Of a stretch of 6,696 bases of DNA, positions 1-5,377 are shown piece by piece. Each line of letters begins with the position of its first letter. Positions within the stretch are counted from its first letter, which is position 1. This DNA comes from Desulfosporosinus sp. UBA4726. GTDB lineage: Bacteria; Bacillota; Desulfitobacteriia; Desulfitobacteriales; Desulfitobacteriaceae. The position numbers and the translations under genes are program-made. The stretch spans positions 1-6,696 of the forward strand of contig DHJG01000214.1 in NCBI GenBank assembly GCA_002404215.1, in the 5' to 3' direction. The notes under the pieces were generated by a model that had not been told where the DNA came from, ran no database searches, and was given only the letters and a program-made list of their open reading frames with translations.

Positions 1-74
1 AAATTATAAATTCTACAGTGGTTCTTTTTAGATAGCATACGTGCTAGAAAAGAATATTACGAGGGGGTGTGATT

Positions 75-437
75 ATGATGGATATAGTAAATATTGTACA
101 AAAATTGAGCTTGTTTAATGAATTTTGGAGTCCTAAAATTGTTGGAGAACTCAATAATTCTTATGTTAAGGTTGCAAAGCTAAAAGGCGAATTTCTCTGG
201 CATAGTCACGAAAATGAAGACGAACTGTTTTGGATTATTAAAGGTACGCTATTAATAAAGTTCAGAGATAAGGTTGCCCTGATAAAAGAAGGTGAATTAA
301 TAATAATTCCAAAAGGTGTAGAACATATGCCTGTGGCCGAAGAAGAAGTGCATGTTGTTTTAATTGAACCCATATCGACATTGAACACCGGAGATATTGT
401 ATCAGAAAGAACCGTTGAAAACCTTGCGAAAATATAG
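75..437 (+). CDS. Small single-domain cupin protein
   Basis: A 120-residue protein that is essentially one cupin (small beta-barrel) domain. Cupin motif 1 is complete: G38, then H43-x-H45-x4-E50-x6-G57. Motif 2 is G73-x5-P79-x-G81-x2-H84. H43, H45, E50 and H84 therefore form the usual metal-binding set; the Asn that often closes motif 2 is not evident. There is no signal peptide or membrane segment, so it is probably cytoplasmic. Proteins of this size range from metal-dependent enzymes to small-molecule binders, and the substrate cannot be read from the sequence. The start is the ATG at 75, 7 bases after the Shine-Dalgarno GAGGGGG (61-67); the ATG at 78 is also possible, while the GTG at 69 is too close to the site. 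A short inverted repeat TAGCA-4-TGCTA (33-46) upstream might be an operator, but no convincing promoter was found. The gene ends 15 bases from the end of the convergent gene, with no terminator hairpin between them. Confidence 0.9.
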   Translation: MMDIVNIVQKLSLFNEFWSPKIVGELNNSYVKVAKLKGEFLWHSHENEDELFWIIKGTLLIKFRDKVALIKEGELIIIPKGVEHMPVAEEEVHVVLIEPISTLNTGDIVSERTVENLAKI

Positions 438-452
438 AATGTTAGAGAAGAA

Positions 453-890
453 TCATAACTCCAATAGTTCCTCGATTATTTCTGATGAATCCTTGACAAG
501 CTTAGGACAGAGCGTACTGAAAAGCTTCTTCTCTCGTACAATACTCATTTCTTCTGGAATGCTAATATCGTAGGCAAGTAGTTCTTTACACTTAACTGAG
601 TTATTAAGTTCTATAAATCTTCTTGTAAACTCAGTAACGAGTAACTTAGTTTTTCTTTTATTCACCTTGTCATCTACATTTACGTTGCCATACTTTAATC
701 CAATCAACATAAATGCTCCGGTTACCGCACCGCAGGTTTCACTGATCCCCATTCCGCCTCCAAAACCTCCGGCAATTCTTAATGCCATTTCCGGTTTTAA
801 TCCGACGAATTCACTATATGTAGAAAATACTGCTTGAGCACAGTTAAATCCGGATGCCAGACATAGAACAGCAACCTCTGATTTCCCCAT
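453..890 (-). CDS. C_GCAxxG_C_C family (putative redox) protein
   Basis: A 145-residue protein matching the C_GCAxxG_C_C family, small proteins with conserved cysteines found mainly in anaerobes; a redox or metal/cofactor-binding role is suspected, but no reaction is established. Conserved cysteines are C17 (in GFNCAQAVF), C53 (in ETCGAVTG), C101 and C128, plus an extra C10. A glycine-rich segment GGFGGGMG (41-48) precedes C53. The hydrophobic stretch around 55-65 is too short to be a confident membrane helix. The start is the ATG at 890 because GGGAGAGGT (896-904) lies 5 bases upstream and the conserved region begins right after it. An upstream in-frame start at 929 would add 13 residues (MGCIISGVRERSF) and would place the ribosome site inside the coding region, so it was not used. 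It lies 51 bases downstream of the 83-residue gene on the same strand and is probably co-transcribed with it. Confidence 0.9.
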   Translation of the reverse strand: MGKSEVAVLCLASGFNCAQAVFSTYSEFVGLKPEMALRIAGGFGGGMGISETCGAVTGAFMLIGLKYGNVNVDDKVNKRKTKLLVTEFTRRFIELNNSVKCKELLAYDISIPEEMSIVREKKLFSTLCPKLVKDSSEIIEELLEL

Positions 891-895
891 AAATG

Positions 896-904
896 ACCTC
901 TCCC
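896..904 (-). promoter_or_regulatory. Shine-Dalgarno site fixing the start at 890
   Basis: On the - strand this reads GGGAGAGGT, 5 bases before the ATG at 890. It decides between the 145-residue and the 158-residue reading of the C_GCAxxG_C_C gene in favour of the shorter one. Confidence 0.75.
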
Positions 905-941
905 TTACACCCGAAATAATGCAACCCAACTACCACTTTAC

Positions 942-1193
942 TTAGATAAACCTAAGCCTATAAAGACTACTTTGGGTATGAATCTCAAAGTAGTCTTTTG
1001 TCTGAATGATATTAGAAATACGACTTAACATAGTCCTTTTTAGTCTTCCATCTCTTACAAATAACAGTTGCCCATTAAGGCCCACTTCTATATCATGCAA
1101 CCACACTACCCTTCCCCACCTATGAAGTGACGTAGGGACACCTGGTAAAAATAAATCATAAACTCCTTCTATAACTGCTACCTTATCATCCAT
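942..1193 (-). CDS. 83-residue protein of unknown function
   Basis: I do not recognise this protein. It is 83 residues, with no signal peptide, membrane helix or cysteine. It contains a Trp/Arg-rich patch (HRWGRVVWLHD, about residues 24-34). It ends with alternating hydrophobic residues of a beta-strand type (FEIHTQSSLYRLRF), reminiscent of small all-beta proteins that end in a 'T.nSxYxL' strand. It is likely a real gene: the ATG at 1193 has GGAGGT (1199-1204) 5 bases upstream, and the frame is followed 51 bases later by a well-placed gene on the same strand. An unusual perfect 13-bp inverted repeat (962-974/986-998) occupies its last codons. Co-transcription with the C_GCAxxG_C_C gene is the only functional hint. 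Confidence 0.7.
   Translation of the reverse strand: MDDKVAVIEGVYDLFLPGVPTSLHRWGRVVWLHDIEVGLNGQLLFVRDGRLKRTMLSRISNIIQTKDYFEIHTQSSLYRLRFI
962..998. repeat. Perfect 13-bp inverted repeat in the 3' end of the 83-residue gene
   Basis: Arms AAAGACTACTTTG (962-974) and CAAAGTAGTCTTT (986-998) are perfectly complementary, with an 11-base loop. On the - strand the hairpin lies in the last codons of the 83-residue gene and ends 17 bases before its stop codon; on the + strand it is followed by TTTTG. Only 3-4 T residues follow the core stem on either strand, so it would be a weak intrinsic terminator. It could act as an attenuator or RNA-stability element between the 83-residue gene and the C_GCAxxG_C_C gene. 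Confidence 0.6.
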
Positions 1194-1462
1194 AACATAC
1201 CTCCAAACAAGATGAGGGCTAATAGAGCCTATGTGTTCCTCATTATAATTCCACCTGCTTCCGAAATATTCCTCCTATTATTGCAACAATGAATTAATTC
1301 GTTCCCTAATAATTAGTCAGATCGTAGACAACTTTGCAGACTTGTAACGCTTGGAAGGTGTCATTATAACAAAAGACTAAAATTATTGTGAATTATCGCG
1401 CCTGGTCACCATATAATACAACAAAGTCGAAAGACATTTTGTCATTGTGAGGTGATAGCGTA
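1194..1462. promoter_or_regulatory. Divergent intergenic region with candidate -10 boxes and palindromes
   Basis: This 269-base non-coding stretch must carry the start signals of both divergent genes. TATAAT occurs on the + strand at 1412-1417, 45 bases before the DUF1992 start. A TTGTGA at 1386-1391 is 20 bases from it, which is too far for a normal -35, so the call is weak. TATAAT also occurs on the - strand (1242-1247), 48 bases upstream of the 83-residue gene, again without a good -35. Other structures are a nested inverted repeat in the leader of the 83-residue gene (ATGAGG 1212-1217/CCTCAT 1238-1243 enclosing GGCT/AGCC) and two adjacent AT-rich palindromes (1288-1316). There is also a GAAA-loop hairpin at 1421-1442, just upstream of the DUF1992 ribosome site. 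No RNA gene or known riboswitch was recognised. Confidence 0.35.
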
Positions 1463-1786
1463 ATGAAGGATATCTTTAGTATTCTTACTGAACGAAGAAT
1501 TCTGGAAGCAATAGCTAAGGGAGATTTCAAAAACCTTCCTGGCGCAGGAAAACCATTAAAAATTGAAGGTCTTTATTTTTTGCCACGAAAACTTAGAGCG
1601 GCCTACATTGTCCTTAAAAACTCGGGTTATCTTGATCAAGTAGCCAAAGAAAAAGATTGTTTTCCCCCTCCCTCAACCACAGACGATTTACATTCAACCG
1701 AGGCAAACCCTCCAATTTCAAAACAAGAACTTTCAGCCAGGATTCTAAACTATAACGTCATGATTGATTGCCAACGAAGACTATAA
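1463..1786 (+). CDS. DUF1992 (DnaJC28-like conserved domain) protein
   Basis: A 107-residue protein made of a single DUF1992 domain, the domain named after human DNAJC28 and found alone in bacterial proteins such as E. coli YhdN. Hallmarks are visible: ERRILEAIAKGDFKNLPGAG (10-29), the LPGAGKPL core (25-32), and LRAAYIVLKNSGYL (about 44-57). A C-terminal LSARILNYN helix also matches the family's end. No J-domain is present, so it is not itself a DnaJ co-chaperone; the biochemical role of the family is not established. GAGKP resembles a P-loop but lacks the Ser/Thr after Lys. The ATG at 1463 is preceded by GAGGTGAT (1449-1456) at 6 bases. It converges on the helicase gene with only 20 bases between the stops and no obvious terminator, so read-through antisense to the helicase is possible. 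It is probably a housekeeping neighbour rather than part of the right-hand cassette. Confidence 0.92.
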   Translation: MKDIFSILTERRILEAIAKGDFKNLPGAGKPLKIEGLYFLPRKLRAAYIVLKNSGYLDQVAKEKDCFPPPSTTDDLHSTEANPPISKQELSARILNYNVMIDCQRRL

Positions 1787-1806
1787 TATGGAAATACACT
1801 TGGGCT

Positions 1807-3951
1807 TTAATCCGCCAATGAAATAGTAATAAGCTTATAACTCTCTAAGAATTCCAGGGCACCTTTAAGATCAGTTTCGCTTTTGAAATGCATTTCTTGT
1901 TGTAGCTCGTCCATTATATAAGGTGAATATTTCGTTACAAGCCACTCATTTTCCCTTATGTACGAGACAAGATCCGCTTCCTCCCACTCTCGACTCTGTA
2001 TTTTCTCCACAAGCTCTGAAAATATTACAGCCTTAGGTAAAACAATGCGTTCTACTTGACTAGGCCAGCGCTTAATATCTAAACCAGATACTGCTCGAAG
2101 CAGCCAAATCAACGTATTACAAAGTACGGTCCCTGCAAAGGGCTCAAAGATCAAGGTATCCCGTGACTCCCAAGCAACGCGTTGATTTATAGATATACCA
2201 TACATATGATATTTTCGGCGAAGTGCCTCCAGACTCTGAGAAGCTTTGGCATCAAGATAGTGGAATTGCTCCTCCGAGCACAAGACCCCAAACATCGTTT
2301 CTGCGATTTTGTGGTCAATCTTACCGGGATCACTCAAATATTTTGGCTTTTTGGCATTCACCGCTACTTTAACGTAGATCTTATTCTTTTTGGTATCCAT
2401 ATCCTTAATGGTCCACAGCTTTCCTGCCAAGATGACGTTTTCCCCAATATCAAACCTAACCCCTTTATCGAGCTGTCCAATTTTCCGAATGCCACAGTAC
2501 ACATCATAATAGATGGCGACCATAAACACTGAGTAAAAATCTTTCCCCCTCAATAACCTTTCTCCCTCTAGCCCAACAATATACTCATTGAGCCCAGGAA
2601 CGATCTCCAGCATCTCTGAATGAACCATATGGCTAACTAAATTAACGATGCTATGCTTGGGAAGCTTACAAAATGCAGCGTTTTCGTCAAGACGGTGAAG
2701 GAGCTGACTCCAAGTTACGCCATTGTATTCCTGACAGAGAGAGATAATTTGGTGAAAAAGAATATCATAGGGAACTGGATAACCAATTGCTGGTTCAATC
2801 CAACCTTCGAGCAGAAGCTTCATGACGGCAACCGACTGAACCAAGCTGTCCCCACTCGTCGTATACATTTGAAGGAGCTGAGCCTGCTCTTGCTTTCTCC
2901 CAGAACGCCCCATGCGTTGCTTCAACGAAGAAACAGTAAACGTGGTGTCTATCTGACAGACGAGATCGATCGCGCCTATGTCGATACCGAGCTCAAGCGA
3001 ACTGGTACAAATAATGCTCTGCGGAGTTTTAGAAGTAGCCAACTTTTTCTCTACGTACTCTCTTTCCGCTTTGTCGATCGAGGAGTGATGAGCAAAGTAC
3101 CCTTCCTTGATCCCTTCCTTCTCTGCCAAACGATTAAGTATTACTGTCGTTTCTTCAACCATGCCTCGACTATTACAAAAGATTAGTGATTGATAGTCTC
3201 TGGTGACATCCCTCAGATCTTCAAAAAGCTCTAAGGGTATTTTACGATCCTTTCCGGCTGGAAAGTGTAATAAGGAATACTGAAGTTCTTTACCCTCGTC
3301 AGAGGCTTCTACTACTTCGACTTCCTCAGGTCTCTTATGATTAATCCAACGTTTAATTAGGTCAAAATTAGAAATAGTTGCCGATAAACCAAGGATACGT
3401 GGTCGTACCCGGGCATACGCTTCCATCCTCGACAATAAGGAACGAAGTTGTGCCCCTCGCTGAGAATCTAAGAAAGAATGAATTTCATCAATCACGATGA
3501 ATTCCACTCCCTGAAAGAGGCTTATTAAATGTCCAGTCTTGTTAATGAACAAGCTTTCTAGAGATTCAGGAGTAATCTGAAGAATTCCTGAGGGATTCTT
3601 CAGCAACTTATTTTTTTGGCTTTGGCCTACATCCCCATGCCAGCGATGAATTTCAATCTCACAGTCTTTACATAATGTTTCAATGCGCCCAAATTGATTG
3701 TTGATTAACGCTTTGAGCGGGGAAATATAGATAACCTTTAACTCAGTTAACGCACTGACCTCTATCTTAGTGATAATAGGTAGAAACACAGCTTCGGTTT
3801 TCCCCGAAGCTGTGTTAGATGAAACAATGATATCTGAGTCAGTTTGGATAATCAATGGGATTGTTTGATCCTGAACTGGTGTAAAACGTTCCCATTTCAT
3901 AGCCCAAATGCGCTTTTGCATTTTTTCCGATAAAAGCTTGAACGTATCCAC
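1807..3951 (-). CDS. Lhr-like superfamily 2 DEAD/DEAH helicase (BrxHI-type)
   Basis: A 714-residue ATP-dependent helicase or translocase with all the SF2 motifs: Q-like RFTPVQ (22-27), motif I TASGKTE (47-53), Ia PLKAL (78-82), Ib TPESL (127-131), II DEIH (155-158) and III SAT (190-192). Motif IV is IFCNSRG (257-263), V is TSSLELGIDIG (316-326) and VI is QRMGRSGR (345-352). The 'SSLELGIDIG' form of motif V and the N-terminal 'FTPVQ...ASGKTE' are typical of the Lhr-like branch. Residues after about 380 hold the winged-helix and beta-rich C-terminal region expected there. It is far shorter than E. coli Lhr (1538 residues) and closer to the Lhr-like helicases of defence islands such as BrxHI of type 2 BREX. 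No key catalytic residue is missing. The start is a GTG at 3951 with GGGGG (3959-3963) 7 bases upstream; an in-frame stop at 3967-3969 rules out a longer reading. It is the last gene of the cassette, behind a 101-base gap with a candidate promoter. The nucleic acid it acts on is not evident. Confidence 0.93.
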   Translation of the reverse strand: MDTFKLLSEKMQKRIWAMKWERFTPVQDQTIPLIIQTDSDIIVSSNTASGKTEAVFLPIITKIEVSALTELKVIYISPLKALINNQFGRIETLCKDCEIEIHRWHGDVGQSQKNKLLKNPSGILQITPESLESLFINKTGHLISLFQGVEFIVIDEIHSFLDSQRGAQLRSLLSRMEAYARVRPRILGLSATISNFDLIKRWINHKRPEEVEVVEASDEGKELQYSLLHFPAGKDRKIPLELFEDLRDVTRDYQSLIFCNSRGMVEETTVILNRLAEKEGIKEGYFAHHSSIDKAEREYVEKKLATSKTPQSIICTSSLELGIDIGAIDLVCQIDTTFTVSSLKQRMGRSGRKQEQAQLLQMYTTSGDSLVQSVAVMKLLLEGWIEPAIGYPVPYDILFHQIISLCQEYNGVTWSQLLHRLDENAAFCKLPKHSIVNLVSHMVHSEMLEIVPGLNEYIVGLEGERLLRGKDFYSVFMVAIYYDVYCGIRKIGQLDKGVRFDIGENVILAGKLWTIKDMDTKKNKIYVKVAVNAKKPKYLSDPGKIDHKIAETMFGVLCSEEQFHYLDAKASQSLEALRRKYHMYGISINQRVAWESRDTLIFEPFAGTVLCNTLIWLLRAVSGLDIKRWPSQVERIVLPKAVIFSELVEKIQSREWEEADLVSYIRENEWLVTKYSPYIMDELQQEMHFKSETDLKGALEFLESYKLITISLAD
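3785..3816. repeat. Perfect 13-bp inverted repeat over the helicase Walker A codons
   Basis: Arms AACACAGCTTCGG (3785-3797) and CCGAAGCTGTGTT (3804-3816) are perfectly complementary around a 6-base loop. In the helicase mRNA the hairpin has a GGAAAA loop and spans the codons for NTASGKTEAV plus the first base of the next Phe codon, that is, the whole P-loop. No T-run follows on the - strand, so it does not look like a terminator. Confidence 0.8.
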
Positions 3952-3958
3952 AAAGATT

Positions 3959-3963
3959 CCCCC
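3959..3963 (-). promoter_or_regulatory. Shine-Dalgarno site for the GTG start of the helicase
   Basis: On the - strand this reads GGGGG (within TGGGGGAAT), 7 bases before the GTG at 3951. It supports the GTG start in the absence of any in-frame ATG nearby; the next in-frame Met is residue 11. Confidence 0.7.
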
Positions 3964-3978
3964 ATTTTACCCAGTAAG

Positions 3979-4007
3979 AGTATAGTGCAGTGCTAACTAA
4001 GCAACAA
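3979..4007 (-). promoter_or_regulatory. Candidate sigma-A-type internal promoter for the helicase
   Basis: On the - strand TTGTTG (4002-4007) is separated by exactly 17 bases from TATACT (3979-3984), close to the vegetative consensus TTGACA-17-TATAAT. It lies in the 101-base gap between the ATPase stop and the helicase start, about 28 bases upstream of the helicase GTG. This would give the helicase its own transcript in addition to read-through from the two upstream genes. No extended -10 TG is present. Chance occurrence in AT-rich DNA cannot be excluded. Confidence 0.4.
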
Positions 4008-4052
4008 ATGACACAATTATTACGACGCGAGTGGGCATTATGCATCAGACCC

Positions 4053-5372
4053 TTACGCCGAATGAAACCGTCCTGCTACTGGCTTTTTTGCAGTCTGAAC
4101 GTTCGAATTATCCTGAGCTCCAAAAATCTTCGTTCGGTCAAACTCAGAATTCTGCTGAAGAATGTTTAACCCCCCAATAAATGTCCGGATAATATCGCTC
4201 GCCGTTAAATTCTCGGCAGCCCCCGGCCTGGAATATTCCTGAATAATGAACGAGCGGATTTCCTCCCCTAGAACGTTAGGTTCATAATCATAATGAAACC
4301 CATGGATTGCCACAAGATTTTTAAGCAACAGAAACAATTCCTCCTGTTTAAGCGGTGTGAGTTTAATAACCGGTTGAGATAAATCCCGAAATTCGCTACT
4401 TTCGAACTTGTTTAAAACTAGTCTTCGTTTGATGGCTTCATAACTATAAAGCCCTCTCCGCTCGTCTTCGAGAAACTCAGGAGTACCACTAAAGACGATA
4501 TACAGGCCTACAACATTTCCCTGAAGAGTATCATTAAAAATCTTGAGGATAGTTTCATAGTTCTTATCACGTGCTTGCGGATGGTTTATTTTATAGAGAT
4601 TGATCGCCTCATCGAAATTAACGACCAAACCAGAATACCCGATTTGGCGAACGAATTGAGCGATAACCTTAATATAATCATAGTAGTTAGAGTCATCAAT
4701 AATATCTCTGACCCCAAGGTCCCCTCTGGCCTCAGTCTTGGTGGAATATTCCCCCCGCAGCCAACGAAGAGCGCTCCGTTGAAGATGACTATTGTCTTCA
4801 ACAAATCCCTTAAAATATTGCATAAGAACTCGCACAAAGTCAAAGCCACCCACTAAGCCATCCATCTTGGTCGCGGTTTCAGCAATCTCGTGTTCCACAT
4901 CTTTAATAAACTGTGGGTTATCATAAGCAACAGATCCATACCCTTTGTCTTGCATGGTTTTTGTCTGTACTTCACTGATCCATTGATCCAAAATAATCGG
5001 CAAAGCGTTTCCTTCAGGACAGGTAGCGATACTCAGATTCTTCATCATTTCCGAATATGTTGCGACGGACTTGCCCTCAGAACCATAAAGTCGACGATTG
5101 GCATCAAAATCAACCTTACCGACCACGAATTTCTCGCTAAAGGCCACTTGCTGGATTAACGCTTGCAGAAATGTTTTTCCAGAACCAAAGGACCCAATAA
5201 TAAATTTAATCAGAGAGGTGCCATCCTTCACAGTCCCTAAATCTTTCAAAATTTGCGTAGCCTCTTCTTTTCGGCCAACCATAATGTGTTCTAAACCTCT
5301 ATTGGGGACAACTCCCCCATATAACGAGTTTAAGATTGCTGTTGAATCCTTTTTACGAAGTTTTCCCGCCAC
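4053..5372 (-). CDS. DUF2791/BrxC-BrxD-type P-loop ATPase
   Basis: A 439-residue AAA-like ATPase of the DUF2791 (BREX ATP-binding, BrxD-like) group. The N-terminus carries the signature of that group: ILNSLYGGVVPNRGLEHI (13-30) followed by VGR (32-34), then Walker A GSFGSGKT (60-67). Walker B is LVVNFDE (249-255), and the strand ending in FSGTPEF around 300 looks like the sensor-1 region. The RRL after SYEAIK may include an arginine finger; this last point is inferred. The length matches compact BrxD-type proteins, not the ~1200-residue BrxC. There is no signal peptide or membrane segment. The start is a GTG at 5372 with AAGGAGG (5383-5389) upstream. Only 5 bases separate it from the TerB gene's stop and its ribosome site lies inside that gene, so translation is probably coupled. 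It likely powers or gates the helicase or a DNA-bound complex; in type 2 BREX the same two protein classes (BrxD, BrxHI) occur together. Confidence 0.92.
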   Translation of the reverse strand: MAGKLRKKDSTAILNSLYGGVVPNRGLEHIMVGRKEEATQILKDLGTVKDGTSLIKFIIGSFGSGKTFLQALIQQVAFSEKFVVGKVDFDANRRLYGSEGKSVATYSEMMKNLSIATCPEGNALPIILDQWISEVQTKTMQDKGYGSVAYDNPQFIKDVEHEIAETATKMDGLVGGFDFVRVLMQYFKGFVEDNSHLQRSALRWLRGEYSTKTEARGDLGVRDIIDDSNYYDYIKVIAQFVRQIGYSGLVVNFDEAINLYKINHPQARDKNYETILKIFNDTLQGNVVGLYIVFSGTPEFLEDERRGLYSYEAIKRRLVLNKFESSEFRDLSQPVIKLTPLKQEELFLLLKNLVAIHGFHYDYEPNVLGEEIRSFIIQEYSRPGAAENLTASDIIRTFIGGLNILQQNSEFDRTKIFGAQDNSNVQTAKKPVAGRFHSA

Positions 5373-5377
5373 GTATT

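Noticed and set aside
1386..1417. TTGTGA/TATAAT as a promoter for the DUF1992 gene
   Set aside because: Spacing is 20 bases, outside the usual 16-18; kept only as a weak -10 candidate.
1421..1442. Leader hairpin (ACAAAGTC-GAAA-GAC, 2-base bulge, TTTGT) as a riboswitch or terminator
   Set aside because: The stem is short and bulged, overlaps the probable transcription start of the candidate -10, and matches no riboswitch class I know.
1463..1786. P-loop nucleotide binding by the GAGKP motif of the DUF1992 protein
   Set aside because: The Lys is followed by Pro, not Ser/Thr, and the motif is the family's own LPGAGKPL signature.
2182..3186. Two + strand reading frames (2182-2532 and 2653-3186) of 116 and 177 residues
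   Set aside because: Both are antisense to the conserved helicase domain region, lack ribosome sites and look like no known protein.
3839..4045. A 68-residue - strand reading frame bridging the ATPase-helicase gap
   Set aside because: It overlaps the helicase coding region by 113 bases in another frame, has only a weak AAGGG upstream, and its composition resembles no protein family; treated as a shadow.
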